Shown here: piece after piece, positions 51,183 to 58,589 of the stretch
How the letters are laid out: each line of letters opens with the position of its first letter
Numbering within the stretch: position 1 is the first letter of the stretch
Source: Kitasatospora gansuensis
GTDB taxonomy: Bacteria > Actinomycetota > Actinomycetes > Streptomycetales > Streptomycetaceae
DNA: 64,000 nucleotides
Reading direction: 5' to 3'
NCBI RefSeq assembly: GCF_014203705.1
Contig: NZ_JACHJR010000001.1
Location: forward strand, 5,642,001 to 5,706,000
Made by a program: the position numbers and the translations under genes
The notes under the pieces: model-generated
What the model was told of the DNA's origin: nothing
The model's database searches: none
Seen by the model: only the letters and a program-made list of their open reading frames with translations

Positions 51183-51623
51183 GTGTTCACCGCCCTGCCC
51201 GACACCGACCTGTTCATGCCCGCCTGCTTCCGCGACCCCCGCTACAGCCCCGCCGAGGGGAAGTGGAAGACGAAGGACGGCCTCACCAGGATCTGCGCGC
51301 CGGTCCTGCCGAACTGCACGCCCTGCCCGCACCGCGCCCAGTGCATCAGCCAGGTCGCACCCCACGCGCGGAAGTTCGATGGCGTGTGCGGAGGCCGAAT
51401 CTGGCTGGACGGCGAGGTCATCGTCACCGCGGACGGCGTGGACGAGGAGGACCTGCCGCTGCCCGGGAAGGCCCGCGACACCTGCGGCACCACCGCCGGC
51501 GTCGACAAGCACCACGTCTTCGGTGAGCAGAAGTGCGAGGGGTGCCGGGCAGTTGCCGAGGCGACCGCCGAGCAGCAGCCTGCCGAGGCGGAGGGGCAGC
51601 TGACCCTTGCCTTCGCCGCCTGA
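51183..51623 (+). CDS. WhiB-like iron-sulphur protein
   Basis: The 146 residues have C15-x29-C45-x2-C48-x5-C54, exactly the spacing of the WhiB family that ligates a [4Fe-4S] cluster, followed by DGVCGGRIW in place of the GVWGG turn. The Trp in that turn, which contacts the primary sigma factor in cellular Wbl proteins, is replaced by Cys. A C-terminal extension (about 85-146) adds C-x2-C (KCEGCRAV). Phage WhiB proteins such as that of TM4 can repress host whiB genes and block superinfection. GTG start; a clear ribosome binding site is missing. Confidence 0.8.
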   Translation: MFTALPDTDLFMPACFRDPRYSPAEGKWKTKDGLTRICAPVLPNCTPCPHRAQCISQVAPHARKFDGVCGGRIWLDGEVIVTADGVDEEDLPLPGKARDTCGTTAGVDKHHVFGEQKCEGCRAVAEATAEQQPAEAEGQLTLAFAA

Positions 51624-51711
51624 ACGGCCTGCGCCCGCCGCTCGAGCGCGCTCCCCGAGCCACTGGCTGCCGCCGCCCACCTCCCAACCCCCTGAACGGA
51701 GAACCGTCACC

Positions 51712-52086
51712 TTGCCGTACGACCAGACACTCGCCGACATGGCGGCCCACGCCCTCGCCGCAGAGCGGACCGAGCAGCGCCACGACGACCGGACTTCCGC
51801 CGCCGACGCCGAACGCTACGCCCACAGCCACGCCTCGAACGTTCTCGGTGCCGACCCGGCCGCGTTGCTGAGCTGGGAGCACACCTTCACCACTCCCGGT
51901 GAGCTCTACGCCGCCCGGGCCGCTCTCCACGGCACCCCGGGCTGGTACCTGCGATGGGCGACCGACGAAGAGGGCGACACCATCACGTTCGACCTGCACC
52001 GGCCCTGCGCCGAAGGCGGCCACAACGATCCGATCGGCCGCCTCGCCGAACTCGGCGAGTTCATGGAGCAGCTGAACAACCGCTGA
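51712..52086 (+). CDS. Unknown phage protein
   Basis: In this 124-residue protein, a helical N-terminus (LADMAAHALAAERTEQRHDD) is followed by a beta-like domain (WEHTFTTPGELYAARAALHG, WYLRWATDEEGDTITFDLHR) and an acidic end. No family is recognised. TTG start is supported by ACGGAGA. The following 140 bp hold only inverted repeats. Confidence 0.65.
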   Translation: MPYDQTLADMAAHALAAERTEQRHDDRTSAADAERYAHSHASNVLGADPAALLSWEHTFTTPGELYAARAALHGTPGWYLRWATDEEGDTITFDLHRPCAEGGHNDPIGRLAELGEFMEQLNNR

Positions 52087-52226
52087 CCCGCCGTCGTGGG
52101 TCCGCACCGTGCTGGCACCCGGCGGACGCCGGGAACGATGCGGGCCCTCGACCTCAACCCGACCCACCAGCAGACACACCCGCGGCCCGGATGGGGCGGC
52201 CACGGGTGGCCACCCGAAGGATTCTG

Positions 52227-52853
52227 ATGAGCACCACCAGCACGGCCAGGGGCCCCGTCCCCCTGGTCATCGGCCTCGACCTGTCCCTCACCTCCACCGG
52301 CGTGGCCGGACCGGACTGGGCGGACGCCCTGCGCCCCAAGACCGGGATGCGCGGCCACGCCCGCCTGGACTGGCACCTCGAAGCGATCACCGACCGGGTC
52401 CGCCGCGCCGACCTCGTCGTGGTGGAAGGCGCAGCGTACGGACACGGCGCCCAGGCCGGGCACCACGAACTCGCCGGACTGTGGTGGATGGTCACCCAGG
52501 AGCTGTGGCGCCGGCACATCCCCTATGCGCAGGTCCCGCCTGTCCAGCGCACGATCTACGCCTGTGGCGTCGCCAACCCCGCGAAGGAGCACCCGAAGAC
52601 GGTGCGCGCCCGCGTCGCCAAGGGCATGGTTCGCGACGCCGTCGCCGAGAGGTACGGCCTGGAGTGCGACGGCGCCGGACGCTACGACAAGGCCGACGCC
52701 TGCATCCTCGCGCACATGGGCCGGGACTGGCTCGGCCACCCGGTGGTCGACCTGCCGGAGCAGTACCGCCGAGCCCTCGCCGGAGTCAGCTGGCCCGCAC
52801 CCCTTGGGGCTGGAAGCGTGAAAGCCAACTTGGTTGAAAATAAAGGCAATTAG
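52227..52853 (+). CDS. RuvC-like Holliday junction resolvase
   Basis: The 208 residues have the RuvC/RNase H fold with D18 (IGLDLSLTSTG), E67 (VVVEGAAYG), and D154 and D157 (YDKADACILAHMG), the four catalytic acidic residues. It cuts Holliday junctions or branched DNA during recombination and before packaging. Together with the RecA-like and Cas4-like genes it forms the phage's recombination set. An atypical AT-rich tail encodes KANLVENKGN. Confidence 0.85.
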   Translation: MSTTSTARGPVPLVIGLDLSLTSTGVAGPDWADALRPKTGMRGHARLDWHLEAITDRVRRADLVVVEGAAYGHGAQAGHHELAGLWWMVTQELWRRHIPYAQVPPVQRTIYACGVANPAKEHPKTVRARVAKGMVRDAVAERYGLECDGAGRYDKADACILAHMGRDWLGHPVVDLPEQYRRALAGVSWPAPLGAGSVKANLVENKGN

Positions 52854-52865
52854 ACCTCCCCGGAG

Positions 52866-52898
52866 TGGACCCATCAACAGGAGTGAGTATAGAATCTA
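52866..52898 (+). promoter_or_regulatory. Repeated phage promoter, copy 3
   Basis: TGGACC (52866), 18-bp spacer, TAGAAT (52890-52895) in GAGTATAGAATCTA. The stretch just upstream has unusually low GC and contains CAACTTGGTTG, a dyad. Confidence 0.85.
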
Positions 52899-52925
52899 AC
52901 TACAAGGTCAAGGGGAGGGAACCCA

Positions 52926-53294
52926 GTGAGTCTGTACCGCGAGAACGTCACCTGGCAGAGCCAGAACGGAACTTGGTCGATCGGCTTCTACGCCTTCGAA
53001 CCCGACGGCGACGAAGATGCAGAGGACTTCGACCACGAGTGGGGCGTCCGCTACGACGAAAACACCTTCTGGTTCCTCTCTGCCGGCCACCCCGACCCGG
53101 ACGCCGCTCTCGACGCCTACCTCAAGGAGGAGCCCAACCCGGGCGGCGGACTCATCCTGCGCTGGGAGCCGGAGAACCAGCGCGAAATCGCCCGGCTGGA
53201 CGCCATTGCCGCCGCACACCCGGCCCGCCTCGCGGCCGAAGCCGCGGCGGAGGAAGCCAGGTGGGCCGCGATCTTCGCCAGCTGGAACCAGTAG
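52926..53294 (+). CDS. Unknown phage protein under promoter 3
   Basis: This 122-residue, beta-rich then helical protein (NVTWQSQNGTWSIGFYAFEP, ENTFWFLSAGHPDPDAALDA) is unrecognised. The GTG is preceded by AGGGGAGGGAA. Promoter copy 3 lies only 28 bp upstream and a perfect hairpin follows, so it is a one-gene unit. Confidence 0.75.
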   Translation: MSLYRENVTWQSQNGTWSIGFYAFEPDGDEDAEDFDHEWGVRYDENTFWFLSAGHPDPDAALDAYLKEEPNPGGGLILRWEPENQREIARLDAIAAAHPARLAAEAAAEEARWAAIFASWNQ

Positions 53295-53301
53295 GCCGAG
53301 C

Positions 53302-53334
53302 GCCCGTCGGCCGGGGATGCCCCGGCCGACGGGC
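53302..53334 (+). terminator. Perfect 15-bp hairpin
   Basis: GCCCGTCGGCCGGGG pairs exactly with CCCCGGCCGACGGGC around ATG, 8 bp behind the stop. Confidence 0.8.
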
Positions 53335-53385
53335 CCCGGGTCGACCCGCCGAACCCGTCCGAACAATCGCCTGACAGGAATCCTC

Positions 53386-53754
53386 GTGGCCACCACCCGC
53401 GTCACCGCCTACCGCACTGCCGCCGCCCAGGAGTACGCAGCCCTGGGCGCTGCCGGGGCCGTCGACCTGAACAACTGGCAAGCCGGCATCCGCGCCCTCG
53501 AACTCGCCCTGGAGGCCATGCGCGCGACGGGCGCGGCGTGGAGGGCCCTGTCCCCGGCCGAGCGCAGCGAACTGGGCCGGGAAGACTGGCTCGCCGGACA
53601 GGAACGCCAGCGGTGCGAGGCGAGTGCCCGCGCACGCCTCGCGGACCGCCAGGCGCACATCCAGGCGGCCCGCAACGCGCATGCCGCCGCCGCTGTCCGT
53701 GCGAGCACCTGCCCCGCCTGCTTCATGGTCAAGGCCCCGGTCTGCGGCTGCTGA
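53386..53754 (+). CDS. Helical protein with C-terminal zinc knuckle
   Basis: This 122-residue protein is almost entirely helical (Ala/Arg/Glu-rich) and ends with STCPACFMVKAPVCGC, a compact C-x2-C...C-x-C metal-binding motif. The function is unknown. A GTG at 53386 has ACAGGAA upstream. It follows a terminator, and no promoter copy of the family lies before it. Confidence 0.65.
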   Translation: MATTRVTAYRTAAAQEYAALGAAGAVDLNNWQAGIRALELALEAMRATGAAWRALSPAERSELGREDWLAGQERQRCEASARARLADRQAHIQAARNAHAAAAVRASTCPACFMVKAPVCGC

Positions 53755-53843
53755 CCGCCCCTCGCACCCGGGGGCGGTAGCGCGGGTGCTCGTGGAAGTG
53801 CCACAACTTCCCTTTCTTCCATGGGGATTGAATCACCGGGGAG

Positions 53844-53876
53844 TGGACACCCACTCGCTTGAGAGTATAGAATCTA
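53844..53876 (+). promoter_or_regulatory. Repeated phage promoter, copy 4
   Basis: TGGACA (53844), 18-bp spacer, TAGAAT (53868-53873). The -35 box sits in the dyad GAGTGG-ACAC-CCACTC. A second dyad, GGAAGT (53794) with ACTTCC (53806), lies 33 bp upstream. Confidence 0.88.
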
Positions 53877-53913
53877 GATATAGGGATCAGGGAAACCGGC
53901 AGTAGGGAAGATC

Positions 53914-54258
53914 ATGACCATCACCACCGACACCGCCCAGGCCGCGTCGAGCCTCCACACCCACCTGCTCGACGGCACCCTCACGGCCTGGATCGGCCAG
54001 CACTACGACCTCGCCGCCGACGAGGCCGCAATCGCCGCCGAAGCCGCGAGCGCCGCCCTCCGCGACACCTGGAGCCAGACCGCCGGCGGCCAGTCCTTCA
54101 CTCCCTGGCTCGCTGACGTGAGCCCCGCTCTGCTCCTCCTGCTCGCCGACGGCGCAGCCCGGACCATCGTCAACCCGTGGGCGGGCGCCAATCAGCTGCG
54201 CACCGCCCGCCTCAGCCTCGGCCTCCTTGCCACCGACCCCCGCCTCGACGCCCGCTGA
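53914..54258 (+). CDS. Unknown phage protein under promoter 4 (paralogue pair)
   Basis: This 114-residue helical protein has the core YDLAADEAAIAAEAASAALR followed by GGQSFTPWLADVSPALLLLL. The next gene has HDLAAMPAAYAAAVAECATH and GGSVPYAQWLAAVPESVIAA at the same spacing, so the two are paralogues. The GTAGGGAAG before the ATG is the ribosome binding site. Confidence 0.75.
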   Translation: MTITTDTAQAASSLHTHLLDGTLTAWIGQHYDLAADEAAIAAEAASAALRDTWSQTAGGQSFTPWLADVSPALLLLLADGAARTIVNPWAGANQLRTARLSLGLLATDPRLDAR

Positions 54259-54302
54259 CCGCCCCGGGCGGCCCCTCGGCGGGCCGCCCACCTGGGAGAA
54301 CC

Positions 54303-54656
54303 ATGACCACCGCCACCGCCACCGCCACCGCCACCGCTCCGGCCGCCCTTCGGGCGCTCCTCGGCGCCCCCGACCTCACCCCCCTCGCCGCCCGCCTCGC
54401 CCGCTCGCACGACCTCGCCGCCATGCCTGCCGCCTACGCCGCCGCGGTCGCCGAATGCGCCACCCATGCCGCATGGGAGGGCGTCGGCGGATCGGTCCCG
54501 TACGCCCAGTGGCTCGCGGCGGTGCCCGAGTCGGTGATCGCCGCCGCCGTCGACCTCGCCGTCGCCGCCGCCCGCGACGGGCACGAGGCGGCACTGCTCC
54601 ACCTCGCCTGCGCCGGGGCCGTCCTCGACGCCATCGCCACGCAGCTCGGCCACTGA
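54303..54656 (+). CDS. Unknown phage protein (paralogue of preceding gene)
   Basis: The 117 residues start with a simple ATG ACC ACC GCC repeat coding for (T-A) pairs, then follow the same helical layout as the preceding protein. GGGAGAACC is upstream. The two genes share promoter copy 4. The function is unknown. Confidence 0.7.
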   Translation: MTTATATATATAPAALRALLGAPDLTPLAARLARSHDLAAMPAAYAAAVAECATHAAWEGVGGSVPYAQWLAAVPESVIAAAVDLAVAAARDGHEAALLHLACAGAVLDAIATQLGH

Positions 54657-54730
54657 GGGCCCGGCCCTCGCGCGGGCACGCGGATGCAGCCAACTCGACT
54701 TCATGCAAGCCGAGTTGATGAGATCGGAGT

Positions 54731-54762
54731 TGGACACCAACTCTGAGAGAGTATAGAATCTA
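54731..54762 (+). promoter_or_regulatory. Repeated phage promoter, copy 5
   Basis: TGGACA (54731), 17-bp spacer, TAGAAT (54754-54759). The -35 lies inside the perfect dyad GAGTTGG-ACA-CCAACTC; a further dyad CAACTCG ... CGAGTTG lies 15 bp upstream. The leader has GGGGG-AGACG-CCCCC. Confidence 0.9.
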
Positions 54763-54808
54763 GAATGTAAGGCAGGGGGAGACGCCCCCGCTTGAGAAGG
54801 GAAAGCCC

Positions 54809-55105
54809 ATGTACACCGGCCTCGCCACCATCGTCGCCGCCCGCATCCACAACCCGGGCATCCAGGCCCGCGCCGTCCTCAACTCCGTCTTCGTCGACGT
54901 CACCCCGGAGGACGACCGCACGGTGAAGATCGCGTTCGGCGACAGCTTCGAGCAGGGCCGCGTCCGCGTCGACCTCACCCTTCTCGATGCCCGGAAGGCC
55001 CGCCTGGACATGGTGACCGGGATCTTCCCGGCCGACCAGGCCGCAGGCGGCGCCTACGGGGCCCTCTTCGACGTGATCGACGCCTGGTACCCGCCGGTCT
55101 CCTGA
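54809..55105 (+). CDS. Tandem paralogue A, under promoter 5
   Basis: The 98 residues include IHNPGIQARAVLNSVFVDVT and LTLLDARKARLDMVTG, then DVIDAWYPPVS. The gene 55366 encodes nearly the same protein, so this is a tandem duplicate. The alpha/beta pattern suggests a small globular protein that might act as a decoy or antidefence factor; no family is recognised. GAAGGGAAAG is the ribosome binding site. Confidence 0.8.
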   Translation: MYTGLATIVAARIHNPGIQARAVLNSVFVDVTPEDDRTVKIAFGDSFEQGRVRVDLTLLDARKARLDMVTGIFPADQAAGGAYGALFDVIDAWYPPVS

Positions 55106-55115
55106 ATCGCCCCAG

Positions 55116-55144
55116 CCCGGGGGTCGCGCCGCGCGGCCCCCGGG
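55116..55144 (+). terminator. Hairpin after tandem paralogue A
   Basis: CCCGGGGGTCGCG pairs with CGCGGCCCCCGGG with one wobble, 11 bp after the stop. A nearly identical hairpin follows paralogue B. Confidence 0.7.
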
Positions 55145-55289
55145 CGGCCGGTCCCGCGTCGGGGGTGGGGCCGCCGACCGTCGGCGGAGTCCCCCGCCTC
55201 GGCCCGGCGCGCTCCCGCGCATCCCAGGCGGGGTGCCCATGGCCCTCGGGCAACTCGGGCGTCCCATACGGAAGTTGCTGCTCTCCGAG

Positions 55290-55321
55290 TGGATACGCCA
55301 TCTCAATGAGTATAGAATCTA
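55290..55321 (+). promoter_or_regulatory. Repeated phage promoter, copy 6
   Basis: TGGATA (55290), 17-bp spacer, TAGAAT (55313-55318). Upstream, GCAACT and AGTTGC form a dyad. The leader hairpin GGGGG-AGACA-CCCCC is nearly the same as for copy 5. Confidence 0.88.
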
Positions 55322-55365
55322 AGTAGGAGGTGGGGGAGACACCCCCACTCAAGAAGGGAAACCCC

Positions 55366-55665
55366 GTGTACGCCCAGCTCGCCGAGAACACCGCGACGTT
55401 CATCCACAACCCGGGCGTCCAGGCCCGCGCCGTCCTCAACTCCGTGTTCGTGGACGTCACCCCGGACGACGACCGCACCGTCAAGATCGCTTTCACCCCC
55501 AGCGGCCAGCCGGGCGAGGTCCGCATGGATCTCACCCTCCTGGACGCCCGCAAGGCCCACCTCGACACCGTGACCGGGACCTTCCTGGCCGGCGGCCACA
55601 TCCCGGGCAGCGCCCACAAGGCCCTCTACGAGGCCATCGAGGTCTGGTACCCGCCGGTCTCCTGA
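55366..55665 (+). CDS. Tandem paralogue B, under promoter 6
   Basis: This 99-residue protein is about two-thirds identical to paralogue A: IHNPGVQARAVLNSVFVDVT, LTLLDARKAHLDTVTG and EAIEVWYPPVS. Promoter, leader hairpin, ribosome binding site and terminator are duplicated with it, so the unit of duplication was the whole transcription cassette. The GTG start is 7 bp after AGAAGGGAAA. Confidence 0.8.
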   Translation: MYAQLAENTATFIHNPGVQARAVLNSVFVDVTPDDDRTVKIAFTPSGQPGEVRMDLTLLDARKAHLDTVTGTFLAGGHIPGSAHKALYEAIEVWYPPVS

Positions 55666-55673
55666 ACCCGCCC

Positions 55674-55706
55674 AGCCCGGGGGCCGCACAGCGCGGCCCC
55701 CGGGCT
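55674..55706 (+). terminator. Perfect 14-bp hairpin after paralogue B
   Basis: AGCCCGGGGGCCGC pairs exactly with GCGGCCCCCGGGCT around ACAGC. Confidence 0.8.
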
Positions 55707-55746
55707 GAGCGGCCCGACACCACCATCACCAGGCAGGAAGACCGAC

Positions 55747-56304
55747 ATGCCCACCACCGCAGTGCCCGCAGGCCGACGAGTCCGGATCACCGCAGGAGAA
55801 CACGAAGGCCGACTCGGGACGGTGCTCGGCGGGCCGGAAGGCAGCTGCACCGTACGGGTCGACGACGACCCTGCGGGCAAGCCGCTGCCCTACCAGGCGC
55901 ACGAGTTCACCGCAGCCGAGCCCAATGCCCTGCTCGTCGGGCCGAATGGAACCGCCCGGCCGGTGAACCTCCCGGTCGGCCGCCCGCAGCGCCAGGCCGC
56001 AGCCTCCCAGACCCTCGAAGGTGAAGTCGAGTACGTCGGCCTGGCCGCATGCGTCCACGGAGTGTCGGTCCTCAGCCTCGCGGTCCTCCGGCATGGTGCC
56101 GACCGCCCGGTCAACGACTACGCCTCGCTCCTCGCCGAGGTCCTGCCGGGCGGCCCCGCCCTCGACCTCCGGGGACCGGTCCTGTTCTTCGGCGCGGCCG
56201 ACGACGACGGGTGGCCCACCGACCTGGACGCCGGGCGCCGCCAGATCATCGAGAGGTTCGTCGGGGTGCTGCGTACTGAGTTCTCCGACCCCCTTCGGCC
56301 GTGA
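55747..56304 (+). CDS. Protein with N-terminal KOW-like motif
   Basis: The first 45 residues of this 185-residue protein (AGRRVRITAGEHEGRLGTVL) match the KOW motif found in NusG and ribosomal proteins, which binds RNA or the transcription complex. The rest is unassigned (YVGLAACVHGVSVLSLAVLR, VLFFGAADDDGWPTDLDAGR). With KOW it might modify transcription elongation. It overlaps the next gene by 4 bp (GTGA). Confidence 0.65.
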   Translation: MPTTAVPAGRRVRITAGEHEGRLGTVLGGPEGSCTVRVDDDPAGKPLPYQAHEFTAAEPNALLVGPNGTARPVNLPVGRPQRQAAASQTLEGEVEYVGLAACVHGVSVLSLAVLRHGADRPVNDYASLLAEVLPGGPALDLRGPVLFFGAADDDGWPTDLDAGRRQIIERFVGVLRTEFSDPLRP

Positions 56305-56795
56305 AGATCCGCATCGACCTGCACGTCAGCCTGCACGCGGGCCTGTGGTCGGAGGCAGCTGGCCTGGACCCGGCGGACGCGGCCCGCGATGCCTGCTGGT
56401 ACCTGAGCGACGCGGCCTGCAGCATCCCGCACCTCGGCGAGGACGGCTGTCCGGCAGACCTGTACGCCCTGCCTGGCTGGACCGAGGAACAGGACCTGCT
56501 CGGCACGGTCGACATCGGCACACGCTGGAACGTCGAGTGCCCGGCGGCCGACTGGATCACCTGGCGCGCGAACCCCGCCTTCCACACCGGCCTGCACGCC
56601 GTCCCTCCGGGGAAGGCCCGCCAGGACCTCGCCCGGACTGTGATCGACGGACTCGCCGGCATGGCCCTGATCGCGGACTCCGGGGCCGTCGTCACGGTCA
56701 CCCGCCCGTGGCGAGAGGTCCACGATCACCGCCGGCGGGCGCGGCCCGAGCTGTACCGCAGGGGCCACGAGCGCGTCGTGCGGCAGCCCATCTGA
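56301..56795 (+). CDS. Unknown phage protein
   Basis: This 164-residue alpha/beta protein (MKIRIDLHVSLHAGLWSEAA, ALPGWTEEQDLLGTVDIGTR, WREVHDHRRRARPELYRRGH) has no recognised family. The GTG start overlaps the KOW gene. The C-terminus is strongly basic, suggesting nucleic acid contact. Confidence 0.7.
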   Translation: MKIRIDLHVSLHAGLWSEAAGLDPADAARDACWYLSDAACSIPHLGEDGCPADLYALPGWTEEQDLLGTVDIGTRWNVECPAADWITWRANPAFHTGLHAVPPGKARQDLARTVIDGLAGMALIADSGAVVTVTRPWREVHDHRRRARPELYRRGHERVVRQPI

Positions 56796-56814
56796 CCGGA
56801 AAGGGGTCGAAGCC

Positions 56815-56955
56815 GTGCTCGTCGCCCAGCACGACATCACCTGCGCCCGCTGCGAGTTCACCGTCGAACCCGGCGACTTCGTCGACTGGGTCTTCGGCGA
56901 ACTGTGCTGCGAGGACTGCGTCTACGCCCACGAGGCGCTGATCACCCTGACCTGA
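56815..56955 (+). CDS. Zinc-ribbon micro-protein (46 residues)
   Basis: The GTG start follows GAAAGGGGTCG and the frame reads MLVAQHDITCARCEFTVEPG, then DFVDWVFGELCCEDCVYAHE, ending ALITLT. It has C-x2-C (CARC) and CC-x2-C (CCEDC), a zinc ribbon. The gene is short but well placed between the gene before and the PP2C gene. Confidence 0.6.
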   Translation: MLVAQHDITCARCEFTVEPGDFVDWVFGELCCEDCVYAHEALITLT

Positions 56956-56986
56956 ACATCCCCGAACGACAAGAGAGTTGAACGAC

Positions 56987-58117
56987 ATGATCAAGACCTT
57001 CGCCTTCGCGGTCGACCCGGACGGCACTCAGGACGAACTCAGCGGCCACGTCGGCCGCCCGGTGGTCGTCCACACGTCGGCCGAACAGTCCGTGCTGAAG
57101 TCGAACCTGGGACCCGGCTACTCCTCGCTGCCGATCGGCCCGTACATCCTGCACCACGCCAACGGGCCGTTCGAGGAGGAGAGCAACCGCTACGCCCAGC
57201 AGCTGTGGACGGGCCTCGCCGGCGGCGGACGGGCCCCGCTGTTCCGGGGCTCGGTGTTCGTCACCGGCCGACGCCGGGCTGACGGCACCTACCAGGACCT
57301 CACCCGGCACGAGATCACCCGGTTGTCCGTCCTCGCCGACTCCACCCGGTGGGTGCACCCGGGCGGCCCGGTCGTCTCCGCGGCGCAGTCGCGGGGCCTG
57401 CGCAACGAGCAGTGCGACGCCTTCGCCGTCCACCGGAACCGGGCCAGCGGAGTTTGGGCGTTCGTGGTCTGCGATGGCATCGGGGACGACGAGGAGGTTG
57501 CCGAGTTCGTCCAGCACTTCGCGCCGTTCCTGGCCCGCTCCGCGGCGGCCACCGGCACGCCCGGCCACGCGATCAGGCTCGGGCGGGACGCGGTGCCGGG
57601 CTGGATGGAGAGCACCGGCAGCTGGGTGGCGGGCACGACGGCGGTCGTCGTGACCTGGCACCCCACGTGGACGGGCCTGCGCGTCGGCTGGGCGGGCGAC
57701 TCCCGGGCCTACGCGATCAGCCCGACCGGCCTGGGCGAGCTGCTGACCACCGACCACAACCTGGCCCAGAGGAAGAGGTCCCGGAACCAGCCCGTGGGCC
57801 CCCACGACCACCACAACCTGCTGTCGGACCTCGGCTACGGGGAGATCGGCGAGCTGACGGTCAGCCGGGACCGCGTGGACCGTCTCCTGCTGTGCAGCGA
57901 CGGTGCCTACCAGCCGATGGAGGAAACCGGCGGGCGGCTGGCCGGAGGGTTCGGTGCCTACCCGGCGACGGTCCTCGACCAGTACCCGGCGAAGTCCGCC
58001 GCGGGGGTGCTGGTCAGCGACGCGGTCGAGCGGGCTCGGACGATCAGCCGGCGGGGCCCGGGAGACGAGCACGCCGACAACGCGACCGCCCTCGTTGTTG
58101 CCCTTCCGAAGCTCTGA
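56987..58117 (+). CDS. PP2C-type serine/threonine phosphatase
   Basis: The 376 residues show PP2C motifs from about 130: NEQCDAF (D144), CDGIGDD (D163-G-I-G), GWAGDSRAYAI (G237-D-S-R240), TTDHNL, LLLCSDGAY and a final DNATALVV, which bind two Mn/Mg ions. The first 120 residues are an extra unknown domain. Bacterial PP2C enzymes dephosphorylate Ser/Thr kinase substrates or anti-sigma antagonists. A PP2C in a phage is unusual and could reset host Ser/Thr signalling during infection. The ATG follows AAGAGAG. Confidence 0.82.
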   Translation: MIKTFAFAVDPDGTQDELSGHVGRPVVVHTSAEQSVLKSNLGPGYSSLPIGPYILHHANGPFEEESNRYAQQLWTGLAGGGRAPLFRGSVFVTGRRRADGTYQDLTRHEITRLSVLADSTRWVHPGGPVVSAAQSRGLRNEQCDAFAVHRNRASGVWAFVVCDGIGDDEEVAEFVQHFAPFLARSAAATGTPGHAIRLGRDAVPGWMESTGSWVAGTTAVVVTWHPTWTGLRVGWAGDSRAYAISPTGLGELLTTDHNLAQRKRSRNQPVGPHDHHNLLSDLGYGEIGELTVSRDRVDRLLLCSDGAYQPMEETGGRLAGGFGAYPATVLDQYPAKSAAGVLVSDAVERARTISRRGPGDEHADNATALVVALPKL

Positions 58118-58164
58118 CCTGCGAAAACGCTCGACGTCCACCGGTTGAGAACTTCCCGGCGAAG

Positions 58165-58196
58165 TGGACCCCCAATCTCAATGAGTATAGAATCTA
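58165..58196 (+). promoter_or_regulatory. Repeated phage promoter, copy 7
   Basis: TGGACC (58165), 17-bp spacer, TAGAAT (58188-58193). ACTTC and GAAGT form a small dyad just upstream of the -35 box. The leader contains GGGG-GGAGG-CCCC. Confidence 0.88.
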
Positions 58197-58245
58197 AATC
58201 AAGAGGGAAGGGGGGAGGCCCCAACCCGAAGAGGGAGGAACCACC

Positions 58246-58527
58246 GTGAACGCCCTGACCGCCGCTGCCGCCGCCGAAGCCCGCCACTACGCCAGCGTCG
58301 CCCGGTCCCGAGCGGCCCGCGCCGAGCAGGACATCCACCGACTCACCCTCTCCGCCGCCGCCCTCGCCCTCGACTCCGTCGCCCGGCTCATGTCCCGGCC
58401 CGACCGGGAGGCCGCAGTCCTCGACGCTCTCGACATCGCCGAGAACTACGCCACCAGCACCGACGCCGGACCCGGCGCACTGCCCCGGGGCTTCTCCCTC
58501 GCAGTCCTCGACTACCTCACCGCCTGA
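58246..58527 (+). CDS. Unknown helical protein under promoter 7
   Basis: The 93 residues are helical (AAEARHYASVARSRAARAEQ, LALDSVARLMSRPDREAAVL) with a short loop at the end. No family is recognised. GAGGGAGGAA provides a strong ribosome binding site. A perfect hairpin follows. Confidence 0.7.
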   Translation: MNALTAAAAAEARHYASVARSRAARAEQDIHRLTLSAAALALDSVARLMSRPDREAAVLDALDIAENYATSTDAGPGALPRGFSLAVLDYLTA

Positions 58528-58538
58528 CCCGCCCCGCC

Positions 58539-58566
58539 GGCGGCTCGGCCACCCGGCCGAGCCGCC
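58539..58566 (+). terminator. Perfect 12-bp hairpin
   Basis: GGCGGCTCGGCC and GGCCGAGCCGCC flank ACCC. It overlaps the leader of the next gene. Confidence 0.75.
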
Positions 58567-58589
58567 CGCCCCACCCGGAGGAACATCCC

